NCBI RefSeq assembly: GCF_023006505.1
Contig: NZ_JALBGV010000006.1
Location: forward strand, 79,303 to 143,302
Length of the DNA stretch: 64,000 nt
DNA from: Neorhizobium sp. SHOUNA12A
Lineage (GTDB): Bacteria; Pseudomonadota; Alphaproteobacteria; Rhizobiales; Rhizobiaceae
Direction of reading: 5' to 3'
A model generated the notes under the pieces. It saw only the letters and a program-made list of their open reading frames with translations. It had not been told where the DNA came from and searched no databases. Each line of letters starts with the position of its first letter. Position 1 is the stretch's first letter. Below are positions 44,137 through 52,961 of this stretch, piece by piece. Made by a program: the position numbers and the translations under genes.

Positions 44137-45408
44137 TCAAGCGGCGTTGTCGGCCGCAGAGCAGGATCGTCGCTGCGATCGGATGAAACGATGTTCCAGC
44201 GCCACGCAGCCCCAGACGATGCCGAGCAGGAGGTAGAAATGCCGCCAGTGGTCGGTGTCGATGACGTTGCCGATGATCGCATGGCCCAATATCATCACCC
44301 AGGCGATCATCAGATAGGCCTGCCACGGGCGTTCGCGCAGCATGTAGCGGAAGCCAAACCACAGCGTCGACCAGATCATGATCTGATAGGTGATCGCGCC
44401 GAGCCAGCCATAGGTGGTGAGTGTCTTCAGCCAGATATTGTGCTCGTCCTCGCCGAAGATCTTGCCAAAGGCCATCGGCCCCAGCCCGAGCGGCCGTTCC
44501 ATGGCCATCAGGAAGCCGATCTTGTGGCGCTCGAAACGGCCAAGGCGGGCGCCGTCATAGTCCTGCACCAGCTTGGCGCGGTTCGTGAACAGGTCGGAAA
44601 CCTGCGGGAACTGCAGCGCGATCGCCAGGGCGAGGACGAGGAATATCGCAGCACCTCCGGCGATCGCCAGGATCTTGAACCGGAAGGCGGTCGTGCGCTC
44701 CTTGAGGAGCATGACGATCACCAGAGCGACGCCGGCAAATATCAGAAGGCCCCAGGCGGCGCGCGAGAAGGACAGGAAGATGCCGAGCGCCAGGATGAGG
44801 ATGCCGGCGATCAGCAGCGGCGCTTTTATCAGCGGTCCGGTCAGCAACCGGTAGAGGAGGTAGAGGAGGGGGGCGACGAGATAGGGGCCGAAGACATTCG
44901 GGTCCTGGAAGGCACCCATGGCGCGATTATAGCGGGTGAACACATGCGAGCCCGGAAAGGCGTTGAAATAGCCGAGAACGCCGAGCAGCGAGGTGATGAT
45001 TGCAGCGATGACCCAGGCCTTGAAGATCAGGTTCAGGCGCCGGTGGTCGTTCTCGATGATCGCCGCATAAAAGACCGAACTCAGCGCCAGGAAGGTGGAG
45101 ACGGCGAAATACATCGGCGCCTCGCTCATGTCCTTCATGACGAACATGGAGAACAGGCCGCTCATGTTGAACGTCAGCATCATCACCAGAAGCGGTCCGA
45201 CGGTACGCGATATCTTCAGGCCGAGCAGGAACCAGATGCCGATCTGGATTACCATGATCAGTTCGTAAGGCGCAGGTTCGGAAATGACGAAGCCGGAAAG
45301 GAAGACGCCAAAAGCGATCAGGCCGGAACCGGCCAGCTTTACGGCCGCCAGCCGGCTGTCGAAACCCACCGGGTGGCCGCCTGCGCGGTTATAGTCGAGC
45401 GTGCTCAA
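44137..45408 (-). CDS. O-antigen ligase/Wzy-type polymerase family protein
   Basis: The 423-residue inner-membrane protein has about 10-12 hydrophobic segments. The Wzy_C/O-antigen-ligase pattern is seen in FSRAAWGLLIFAGVALV and the large periplasmic loop with RLGRFERHKIGFLMAMERPLGLGP. The histidine in DEHNIWLKTLTTYGWLG is typical. It most likely polymerises polysaccharide repeat units. TTG is the start codon and overlaps the stop of the upstream phosphoglycosyltransferase gene by four bases (TTGA), indicating translational coupling. Confidence 0.87.
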   Translation of the reverse strand: MSTLDYNRAGGHPVGFDSRLAAVKLAGSGLIAFGVFLSGFVISEPAPYELIMVIQIGIWFLLGLKISRTVGPLLVMMLTFNMSGLFSMFVMKDMSEAPMYFAVSTFLALSSVFYAAIIENDHRRLNLIFKAWVIAAIITSLLGVLGYFNAFPGSHVFTRYNRAMGAFQDPNVFGPYLVAPLLYLLYRLLTGPLIKAPLLIAGILILALGIFLSFSRAAWGLLIFAGVALVIVMLLKERTTAFRFKILAIAGGAAIFLVLALAIALQFPQVSDLFTNRAKLVQDYDGARLGRFERHKIGFLMAMERPLGLGPMAFGKIFGEDEHNIWLKTLTTYGWLGAITYQIMIWSTLWFGFRYMLRERPWQAYLMIAWVMILGHAIIGNVIDTDHWRHFYLLLGIVWGCVALEHRFIRSQRRSCSAADNAA

Positions 45409-46958
45409 TAGGCATTGTCCGTGTTGAGCAGCCGGATCGGCGTCAGGAACAGGATCTTGAGGTCGAAGAGCAGCGACCAGTTCTCTATATAATCGAGGTC
45501 GTAGGCCGTGCGGGCACGGATCTTCTCGTCGCTGTCGAGCTCGCCACGCAAGCCGTTGATCTGCGCCCAGCCGGTGACGCCCGGCTTGACGCGGTGGCGG
45601 GCGAAATAGCTCTCGACTACGTCGACATATTTGCGCGTGCCCGTCTGGGCGAGCACCGCATGTGGGCGCGGTCCGACGAGCGAAAGCTGGCCGCGCAGCA
45701 CGTTGAACAGCTGCGGCAGTTCATCGATCGAGGATTTGCGCAGGAAGCGACCGACCGGGGTGACGCGCGGGTCGCCCTTGGTGACCGCCTTGATTGCGGT
45801 CTGGTCGCCGAGGTCGGTGTACATTGAACGGAACTTCAGGACGTCGATGATCTCGTTGTTGAAGCCGTGGCGCTTCTGGCGGAACAGGATCGGCCCCTTT
45901 GAGGTCGCCTTCACGGCGATTGCCGCAGCCAGCATGATCGGCCAGGTGAGAAGGAGGCCGACAACCGAAAAGACGATGTCGAAGACGCGCTTGGCGACCG
46001 AGTCCCAGTCGCGGATCGGCTTGTCGAAAATGTCGAACATCGGTACCGCGCCCACATGCGAATAGGAGCGGGGGCGGAAACGCAGGCGATTGGCATGGGC
46101 GGCAAGGCGGATATCGACCGGCAATACCCAGAGCTTGCGCAGCAGCTGCAGGATGCGGGCCTCGGCCGTTGCAGGCAGCGCGATGATCAGCATGTCGATG
46201 CGGGCAAGGCGGGCGAATTCGATAAGCTCGGCGAAGGTCCCGAGCTTCGGATAGCCGGCGACGACGGTCGGCGAGCGTTCGCTGTTGCGATCGTCGAAAA
46301 TGCCGCAGATGCGGATGTCGTTGTCGGGCTGCTGTTCGAGCTGGCGGACAAGCTGCTTGGCCGGTTCACCGCCGCCGACGATGATGGCGCGACGCTCCAT
46401 CACGCCATTGCGCCCCCAGTGACGGATGGCAAAGGCGGTGAGCTGCCGTTCGAGGAAGAGGAACGCGGCGCTGGTGACGAACCAGGCGATAAAGCCGGAA
46501 AGCGGATAGGGCTCGTGTTCGACGAGGAAAAGGGTGGACGCCGTCAGCAGAAAACCGATCGTCCAGCAGACGAAAACACGTTTGGCGGCGCGCGAGGCGC
46601 CACGCAGCGAGGGGATCTGATAGGTATCGGCCACCTGCAGAAGCAGGACCGTGAGTGTCGAGCCCCAGGCGACGAGGGCGAAGCGGGCGAAAAAGCCGGT
46701 GAGATCAATCGGTGCGAAAAGCGCCCCGACGCCAAGGCCGATCCCGAGCATGGCCAGCAGCTCGAACAACCGGAACTGGCCGATCAGCATCGTCGGCGAA
46801 TAGCTATCGTTGCGGAACTGCTCTGCAATCTGGCGCGCAAACGGATTGAGCACCGTGGCGTTCACCGGATCATGCTTTTCGTCGGCAGCTCGGAGTTCCG
46901 AAACCTTCTTGCGAAGGCTTTCGACATCGAACTGCTCGGACTTGTTCGGCTGGTTCAT
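45405..46958 (-). CDS. Undecaprenyl-phosphate hexose-1-phosphate transferase
   Basis: The 517-residue protein has four N-terminal membrane segments, a CoA-binding-like domain (ERRAIIVGGGEPAKQLVRQLEQ), and the C-terminal polyprenyl phosphoglycosyltransferase domain. That domain reads KRVFDIVFSVVGLLLTWPIM, then LFRQKRHGFNNEIIDVLKFRSM, then RFLRKSSIDELPQLFNVLRGQLSLVGPRPHA. It moves sugar-1-phosphate to the lipid carrier and starts repeat-unit synthesis. The layout is of the HfsE/UppE/WcaJ group. AGGGA precedes ATG 46958. Confidence 0.93.
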   Translation of the reverse strand: MNQPNKSEQFDVESLRKKVSELRAADEKHDPVNATVLNPFARQIAEQFRNDSYSPTMLIGQFRLFELLAMLGIGLGVGALFAPIDLTGFFARFALVAWGSTLTVLLLQVADTYQIPSLRGASRAAKRVFVCWTIGFLLTASTLFLVEHEPYPLSGFIAWFVTSAAFLFLERQLTAFAIRHWGRNGVMERRAIIVGGGEPAKQLVRQLEQQPDNDIRICGIFDDRNSERSPTVVAGYPKLGTFAELIEFARLARIDMLIIALPATAEARILQLLRKLWVLPVDIRLAAHANRLRFRPRSYSHVGAVPMFDIFDKPIRDWDSVAKRVFDIVFSVVGLLLTWPIMLAAAIAVKATSKGPILFRQKRHGFNNEIIDVLKFRSMYTDLGDQTAIKAVTKGDPRVTPVGRFLRKSSIDELPQLFNVLRGQLSLVGPRPHAVLAQTGTRKYVDVVESYFARHRVKPGVTGWAQINGLRGELDSDEKIRARTAYDLDYIENWSLLFDLKILFLTPIRLLNTDNAY

Positions 46959-47057
46959 GGACCGATCCCTTTGGCCTTCCGGGGCCGGCGGCGCTGGAAG
47001 CCCCGGTAACGCTGGAAGCAATGGGAAACGCATACCAAAAAGAGGTGAAGGAAGCCT

Positions 47058-48218
47058 TTAGCCGCGCCCCGAATCCGGTCTCGAACCTGTCAGATCTTGA
47101 TACAGGCCGAGCATTTCGCGGGCCATGACCGAGGCGGAAAACACCGCCTTGAAGGCCTCCGGTTTCGGCATCACCGCATCCTGCCAGCCGGGCGTCGTGA
47201 CCGCTTGCGTCATGACGCGGGCGAGATCATCGGCATCGCCGGGGATGGCAAGGGCAGCACTCGCCTCGCCGAGCACTTCCGGAATGCCGCCGACCCGGGA
47301 GGCGATCACCGGCTTGCCGGCCGCCAGCGCCTCGAGCACGATATAGGGCATCGCTTCGGCACGGGATGGGACGACGACGATCTTCGCCATGGCGAACGCG
47401 TCGCGCGCCGGCATGGCCGGCTTCATCTGGATGCGCCGGCCAAGCCCGCGCTCGGCCATCATCGCCTCATAGCGGTCGCGATCAGGGCCGTCGCCGACCA
47501 TCAGCGCCGAAAGCGGATGACCGACCGCCCTTTCGGTGCGGGCGAAGGCGTCGATGAACACATCCGGCCCCTTGAGGTCGCGCAGCATGCCAATATAGAG
47601 GAAATGCGGTGCCCCGTGGTCGGCGCCGATGGTTTCGAACTCGGCGTCCTTGATACCGTTGTAGATCACCTGGGAGACTTTTCGCGGCTTGCCGACCTTG
47701 GCCTCGTAGGTGCGCCGTTCGTAGTCGCAGACGAACACCAGCGCGTCCCCGAAATGCTCCTGGAAGCGTTCCAGCCGCAGCACGGCCTGGCCGGAAAGGC
47801 TGGACCGGCTGAAATGCAGGCTGCCGCCATGCGGCGAATAGAGGCGGGCTACGCGATACTTGTTGACCCGCAGGGCTGAGCCGATCAGCCGGGCAATGGC
47901 GCCACCCTTGGCGCCGTGCCCGTGCAAAATGTCCGGCTGCAAGCTCTTGATATGTCTGTAACTCTTGTAGATCGCCACGAAATCGGAAGGCGCAATTGCG
48001 CGGCGCATCGGAATACGGGTGAGGCCGAGCGAAAGATGCGGCCTGATGCTGTCGAAGAGACGATCCTCATGCGCTCCACCGGTCGAGCTGTCGCACAGGA
48101 TGCCGACCTCGTGGCCGGCCGCCCGGTGCTCCTCGACCAGATCGCGCACATGGCGGAAGATCCCGCCGACGGGCGACCTGAAGCAGTGGAGTATCCGCAA
48201 GGGAGCGCTATCCGCCAT
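47058..48218 (-). CDS. Glycosyltransferase family 4 protein
   Basis: The 386-residue protein has the GT-B fold pattern: N-terminal RILHCFRSPVGGIFRHVRDLVEEHRAAGHEVG, and a C-terminal donor-binding region with VVVPSRAEAMPYIVLEALAAGKPVIASRVGGIPEVL. The EX7E motif of GT4 enzymes lies in EAMPYIVLE. It adds a sugar to the lipid-linked unit at the cytosolic face; the donor is unknown. ATG 48218 lies seven bases after the stop of the Wza-like gene. Confidence 0.92.
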   Translation of the reverse strand: MADSAPLRILHCFRSPVGGIFRHVRDLVEEHRAAGHEVGILCDSSTGGAHEDRLFDSIRPHLSLGLTRIPMRRAIAPSDFVAIYKSYRHIKSLQPDILHGHGAKGGAIARLIGSALRVNKYRVARLYSPHGGSLHFSRSSLSGQAVLRLERFQEHFGDALVFVCDYERRTYEAKVGKPRKVSQVIYNGIKDAEFETIGADHGAPHFLYIGMLRDLKGPDVFIDAFARTERAVGHPLSALMVGDGPDRDRYEAMMAERGLGRRIQMKPAMPARDAFAMAKIVVVPSRAEAMPYIVLEALAAGKPVIASRVGGIPEVLGEASAALAIPGDADDLARVMTQAVTTPGWQDAVMPKPEAFKAVFSASVMAREMLGLYQDLTGSRPDSGRG

Positions 48219-48225
48219 GGACCGG

Positions 48226-48810
48226 TCAGAACAGCCGCTCGCGGACGTAGATCGTGTCGCCGGCAAGCACCGTGGAAGAGATGACGGTGCGGCCGGTGAT
48301 CACCTGGCCATTGATCTTGCGGGTGACGTCGACGTCGCGCTGGTTGCCGCGCGAGGTGAAACCGCCGGCGATCGCGATTGCGTTCTGGGCAGTCATCCCC
48401 GGCACGTAGGAATATTGCCCCGGCCGGCCGACTTCGCCCATGACGAAGACGGGACGGTAGCGGTCGATCTCGGCTGTGACATCCGGATCGCGCAGATAGC
48501 CCTGCTTGAGACGGGAAGCAATCGAGCCTTCCAGCGCCGGCAGCGTCTGGCCGCGGGCGACCACCTGGCCGATCAGCGGAAAGGCGATGTAACCGGCCTG
48601 GTCGACCGTATAGGTATTGGTGAGGCCGGGCTGCTCAAAGACGCTGACGCGCAGTCGGTCACCGCTGTCGAGCCTGTAGGGCTGGACGGTTGCCTGCTGG
48701 AAACTTTTCGGGGCGGGCGCGTAGCTCGTGCAGCCGGCAAGCGCCGTCGCAGCGAGCGCTAACGCCAGCACATGTTTGGCCATCACGCGATTGAAGGGGG
48801 CGAAGGACAT
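48226..48810 (-). CDS. Wza-like polysaccharide export lipoprotein
   Basis: The 194-residue protein has a lipoprotein signal ending ATALAGC (Cys27 from ATG 48810; ATG 48783 is possible). The Poly_export domain reads YRLDSGDRLRVSVFEQPGLT and YIAFPLIGQVVARGQTLPALE. A SLBB segment follows (VFVMGEVGRPGQYSYVPGMT). It is shorter than Wza (about 380 residues), as in the alphaproteobacterial OPX group C-type proteins. It exports polymer across the outer membrane. It diverges from the Wzc-like gene across a 186-bp intergenic region. Confidence 0.92.
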   Translation of the reverse strand: MSFAPFNRVMAKHVLALALAATALAGCTSYAPAPKSFQQATVQPYRLDSGDRLRVSVFEQPGLTNTYTVDQAGYIAFPLIGQVVARGQTLPALEGSIASRLKQGYLRDPDVTAEIDRYRPVFVMGEVGRPGQYSYVPGMTAQNAIAIAGGFTSRGNQRDVDVTRKINGQVITGRTVISSTVLAGDTIYVRERLF

Positions 48811-48865
48811 TTCCGCGTTCGAGGCTCCGGCTGTTCATACCATCTGCCCCCGTTATCGATCCGTT

Positions 48866-48943
48866 AGGGTTAATGCCCGGTAAAGAGGCCGGTAATTTGG
48901 GGATTTTCTTGGAGCTCCGACGCTGTACTTGGCCATTAACCCT
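48866..48943. promoter_or_regulatory. Paired inverted 10-mers in the wza/wzc intergenic region
   Basis: AGGGTTAATG at 48866-48875 and CATTAACCCT at 48934-48943 are exact complements with 58 bases between. Each faces one of the divergent genes. They look like two operator copies for one regulator, possibly a CtrA-like TTAA-binding protein. Confidence 0.5.
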
Positions 48944-48996
48944 CGCGTTACCATGATCCTTTACTCTTCGCCGAAACCGATCAGTTGGAGCGTATC

Positions 48997-51225
48997 ATGT
49001 CAGGCGTAAACGGTGGCAATCAGGACGTGGATATCGACCTCGGGCGGGTCATCTCGGCGGTCTGGGAACGCAAGGCCAGGATATTGGCCGCAACGATCGT
49101 TGCGGCGGCGGTCGCACTGGTCGGCACCAGCCTGATGAAGCCCAGCTACAAGAGCGAGACGCGGATGCTGATCGAATCCCGCTCGCCCAACCTTTCGGGA
49201 GGGGATGCCGCGGCGCAGGCCAACGACCCGCTGCTCGACTCGCTCAACATCACCAGCCAGGCGCAGCTTCTGCAGTCGACCGATCTCATCAAGCGGGTCG
49301 CCCGCGACCTCAACCTCGCCAAGCTCAAGGAATTCGATCCGGCCGCCCAGTCCTTCCTTCCCGACCCGCTGGTCCTGATCGGCCTGAAGCAGGATCCGAT
49401 GAAGCTCGACCCGGAAGACAGGGTGATCAAGGAATTCCGCGATAAGCTGAATGTCTATGCCGTCGAGAATTCGCGCGTCATTGCCATCGAGTTTTCCTCA
49501 CGCGATCCGAAGCTCGCAGCCGAGATCCCGAACCGGATGGCGCAGGCCTACCTTCAGATCCAGAGCGGTGCCAAGCTCGACACCCATTCCGAGACCGCCA
49601 AATGGCTGGAGCCGGAAATCGCCAGCCTGACCAGCAAGGTCAAGGAGGCGGAGAAGAAGGTTGCCAACTACCGCTCTTCCAACGGCCTGTTCCAGACCAC
49701 CGAAACCAACAGCTTCTCGACCCAGCAGCTCAACGACATTTCGACCGAACTTGCCCGTATCCGCGGCGAACGGGCGAATGCCGAGGCGCGCGCTGAAAAC
49801 GTCCGAACGGCCCTGAAAGCCGGCCGCGCTTCCGATACGCTAAGCGATGTCGTCGGTTCGCAGGTCATCCAGCGGCTGAAGGAAGCGGAAGCCAACTTGC
49901 AGGCGCAGATTGCCGACTCCTCGACCTCGCTGCTCGAAGGCCATCCGCGGCTGAAGGGACTGCGCGGCCAGCTTTCCGGCATCCGCCAGCAGATCGAGAG
50001 CGAGACAAAGAAGATTCTCGCGAGCCTCGACAACGAAGCCGAAATGTCGCGCATCCGCGAACGCCAGTTGATGGGCCAGCTCAACGGCTTGAAGGCGGAC
50101 TCCGCCAAGGCGGGCGAAGAGGAAGTGGGCCTGCGCGCGCTGGAACGCGAGGCCGCCGCCCAGCGCCAGCTTCTCGAAACCTATCTTGCCCGCTACCGCG
50201 AAGCGAGTTCCCGCCTCGAGGGCAATTCGAGCCCGGCCGATGCCCGTGTCGTCTCGAAGGCCGTGGAACCGTCGGAACCCTATTTCCCGAAGATCATCCC
50301 GATCGTCATCGTCGTCTCGCTCGCCACCTTGATCTTCGGCTGCCTGATCGTCATCGTCACCGAGCTCTTCTCCGGCCGCGCATTGCGCCCCTCCGGCGTT
50401 CGTAACGCCGACAATGACATCATGCTGGAACCCGCCGCATCCGCCCCTGCTGCTGCCGCTCCGCTGCCGGTCCACCAGATGCAGGCAGAGGCGGCACGCT
50501 TCGACCGGCCGGAACCGGCCCAGGAAAACGCGAGAAATGCGGCAGCGCTCGCCTATGCCAAGATCGCCGAACAATCGCTCTCCGAGAAGGAGAGTGAGGC
50601 AGAGGGTGCCGTAGCGGAAGTCGACGACCGCGGCTTCACGATCGGCTCCGTCGCGCATTACCTGCAGCGCCACGATGTGCCTGTGGCGATCGGCATTTCA
50701 CCGGGTGGCGACGAGGGCTCGACTGCGACCGTCATGCTCGCCCGCGAACTCGCCGAGCGCGGCCGCACTGTCGTGCTGGTCGACATGACCGGTTCCGCCG
50801 CCCCGACGCAGATGATGGTGGAAAATCCGAAACTGCCCGGCATTACCGACCTTCTGTGCGGCGAAACCGCCTTCGGCGATGCGATCCATCCGGACCGGTT
50901 TTCCGACGCCCATATCATCCCGCACGGCGCTTCGGATCCGGCGCGTGCCATGCGCGGCGTCGATCGCCTGTCGATGATCATAGATGCGCTGGCGGATGCC
51001 TATGACCTGGTGCTGATCGAATGCGGTCCCGCCGAGATCGCCGGCATCTCGCGTCTGACCCGCAATGCGATGGCCGAGATCGTCCTGTCGGTTCCGGGCT
51101 TCAAGGATGAGGAAGTCGCCGAACTGGTGACGGATTTCGAAGCGGCCGGCTATGGCAATCTACTGGTCATGGCGCAGACCGCCGACCGGCATTCGCCACG
51201 TCCCGGAAAACGCCGCGCCGCCTGA
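48997..51225 (+). CDS. Wzc-like polysaccharide co-polymerase with degenerate kinase domain
   Basis: The 742-residue protein has an N-terminal Wzz domain with two membrane segments (ARILAATIVAAAVALVGTSL and FPKIIPIVIVVSLATLIFGC). A long coiled coil lies between them at about residues 200-410. The C-terminal domain follows the tyrosine-kinase/MinD fold, but the ATP site is degraded. Walker A is SPGGDEGSTATVM without lysine, Walker A' is VVLVDMTG, and Walker B is YDLVLIECGP with glutamate for aspartate. There is no Tyr-rich tail. GGAG upstream supports ATG 48997. Confidence 0.9.
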   Translation: MSGVNGGNQDVDIDLGRVISAVWERKARILAATIVAAAVALVGTSLMKPSYKSETRMLIESRSPNLSGGDAAAQANDPLLDSLNITSQAQLLQSTDLIKRVARDLNLAKLKEFDPAAQSFLPDPLVLIGLKQDPMKLDPEDRVIKEFRDKLNVYAVENSRVIAIEFSSRDPKLAAEIPNRMAQAYLQIQSGAKLDTHSETAKWLEPEIASLTSKVKEAEKKVANYRSSNGLFQTTETNSFSTQQLNDISTELARIRGERANAEARAENVRTALKAGRASDTLSDVVGSQVIQRLKEAEANLQAQIADSSTSLLEGHPRLKGLRGQLSGIRQQIESETKKILASLDNEAEMSRIRERQLMGQLNGLKADSAKAGEEEVGLRALEREAAAQRQLLETYLARYREASSRLEGNSSPADARVVSKAVEPSEPYFPKIIPIVIVVSLATLIFGCLIVIVTELFSGRALRPSGVRNADNDIMLEPAASAPAAAAPLPVHQMQAEAARFDRPEPAQENARNAAALAYAKIAEQSLSEKESEAEGAVAEVDDRGFTIGSVAHYLQRHDVPVAIGISPGGDEGSTATVMLARELAERGRTVVLVDMTGSAAPTQMMVENPKLPGITDLLCGETAFGDAIHPDRFSDAHIIPHGASDPARAMRGVDRLSMIIDALADAYDLVLIECGPAEIAGISRLTRNAMAEIVLSVPGFKDEEVAELVTDFEAAGYGNLLVMAQTADRHSPRPGKRRAA

Positions 51226-52485
51226 TTATTCGGCTGCTGGTTCCGTGTCGGAGGCGGGAGCTTCCGGCAGGTTCGGGCACCGGCGGGACCGCCACCGCTG
51301 CACCAACGCATAGACGTGCGGATTACGCTTGATCGCAGCCTTCGCCTTGGTCACTCCGATCAAAAGCGGCCGCATCAGCGAACCCTTCCAGGTGAGCGGC
51401 AGCAGGATGTCGTACTGCACCGTTTCCTGGGTACACCAGTTGCGCTTGTAGGGCTGGTCGCCGACGCCGAAATCGAACACCGAAGCGCCCTCGCGGCAGG
51501 ACTGCTCGATCATCAGCCAGAACAGCAATTCGCCGGGGCTCGCCTCCGGGCAGATCGTCTCGTCGATCGAGCTGAACTGGCAGATGACATGGTCGCCCTT
51601 GCGCGACAGGCCGGCAATCGCCGCGATGTGCCCTTCGTGCTCGCCGCGCAGCCGAATGGCATGCAGCATGAGCGGCGTATCTGTCCCCTTGACCGGAACG
51701 TCCATCAGGTGGTGGAAGAAGTCTTGGATACCGGGAAATTGAAAGACGTCCGGCAGGCCGAACAATCGCAGCCGCTCGCCTTTCTGGCGAAAGAAGATAT
51801 CGAGCAGAACATGCTTTTCGGCCGGATCGGTCGGGACGATGTGATCATAACCGCCGATCGCCTCGATCTTGCGGCTCTGCGAGCGGAATTTCTTGCGGCG
51901 GCTTTTCGCATTGAGTTGCGCCAGCGTCGCCTCGAAATTCTGAAAGAGCGGCAACTGGAAGGAATGGTTCTGGTTTTCGATCGAAGCAAGCGCGGACAGC
52001 GGATGCTGTATGCCCCGCCAGACAAGCGGGATATTGTCGAGAACGACCAGGTCCGCCTTGTCGGAGAGTGCGAGCCTTATGCCATAGGCGAAGTTCTGCA
52101 GTTCTTCCGCATCGGGTGCGGCGAGTTCCGCATCGAAGAGGCCGGTATTGACGTTGTTGAAGCGGTGGCCGAGCAGACGGGCGATCCGGGCGCGGCGTTC
52201 CGGTATGACTTCGAGCGGCAGGATGAAAAGCGTGCGGCCATCGACAACGCCCTGGATGATCGCAAGTTCGCTATGATGCGCCTGGACCCAGGCAAGACAC
52301 CAGTCGAAACTCTGATGCAGGGAGTTCTTGGAAAGCCGTTCGAGGCGCCGCCACTCGGCTTCAACGGACCGGAGATCGTTGGTCGAAACGAGGGTGAGCT
52401 CGGACAATCGTATCGTCCGGTCATCGGTTCCGAGAGGATCCGCATCCTTGATCTGCTCTTCGTGTTGGATCTTCCGCTGCTGCAT
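51226..52485 (-). CDS. GNAT/CelD-like acyltransferase
   Basis: The 419-residue protein matches the BcsL/CelD-type GNAT domain, with WRRLERLSKNSLHQSFDWC near the N-terminus and SPGELLFWLMIEQSCREGASVFDFGVGDQPYKRNW near the C-terminus. Members add acyl groups to sugar units during exopolysaccharide or cellulose synthesis. Its stop codon abuts that of the Wzc-like gene, marking it as part of the locus. ATG 52485 is used; a TTG at 52536 gives 17 more residues. Confidence 0.85.
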   Translation of the reverse strand: MQQRKIQHEEQIKDADPLGTDDRTIRLSELTLVSTNDLRSVEAEWRRLERLSKNSLHQSFDWCLAWVQAHHSELAIIQGVVDGRTLFILPLEVIPERRARIARLLGHRFNNVNTGLFDAELAAPDAEELQNFAYGIRLALSDKADLVVLDNIPLVWRGIQHPLSALASIENQNHSFQLPLFQNFEATLAQLNAKSRRKKFRSQSRKIEAIGGYDHIVPTDPAEKHVLLDIFFRQKGERLRLFGLPDVFQFPGIQDFFHHLMDVPVKGTDTPLMLHAIRLRGEHEGHIAAIAGLSRKGDHVICQFSSIDETICPEASPGELLFWLMIEQSCREGASVFDFGVGDQPYKRNWCTQETVQYDILLPLTWKGSLMRPLLIGVTKAKAAIKRNPHVYALVQRWRSRRCPNLPEAPASDTEPAAE

Positions 52486-52604
52486 GGCCTCGCCCGCTGA
52501 TGCCGTTTTGCCGGCAACATAAGGGGAGGGCGCCAAGAATCAGTTTACCGATGAGCGAAAGCCGCGCGAAACCGCTGCCGCTGGTTAACCGGGGGTAAAG
52601 CCGC

Positions 52605-52817
52605 CTATTCCTTGGGCTTCGGCCCGGCCATCCATTTGATGATCAGCATGGCCGGCAGGATCCAAAGGAGGCCGCTGATCAGGAAGTAGAGGAAATGCAC
52701 CCACCAGGGTGAAGTGGCGAGCAGCAGCATGGCGAAAGTCGTGGCGGCAAGCGCATAAACGATCACCAGGATGATGATCAGGATCGTACCGATGAAACTT
52801 CTCAAACGCGGGACCAA
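52605..52817 (-). CDS. DUF2842 small membrane protein
   Basis: The 70-residue protein has two hydrophobic segments (FIGTILIIILVIVYALAATT and WWVHFLYFLISGLLWILPAM) and the DUF2842 ending IIKWMAGPKP. It starts at TTG 52817, with AGGAGAA seven bases upstream. The family is restricted to alphaproteobacteria and usually lies beside ctaA, as here. Its link with heme A synthesis is unproven. Confidence 0.82.
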   Translation of the reverse strand: MVPRLRSFIGTILIIILVIVYALAATTFAMLLLATSPWWVHFLYFLISGLLWILPAMLIIKWMAGPKPKE

Positions 52818-52961
52818 GACGTCTTCTCCTATCCGCGACCGCATGCCGCAAAGCGCCGGGGCTTGTTTTGCATGGGTTGATGGGGCAAAGCAACGCGAAA
52901 TGCTTGATGGATGCTTGGCCCGCACCCGCGTCCTTTTGGCTTGAGCGACAGGAGCACACCC

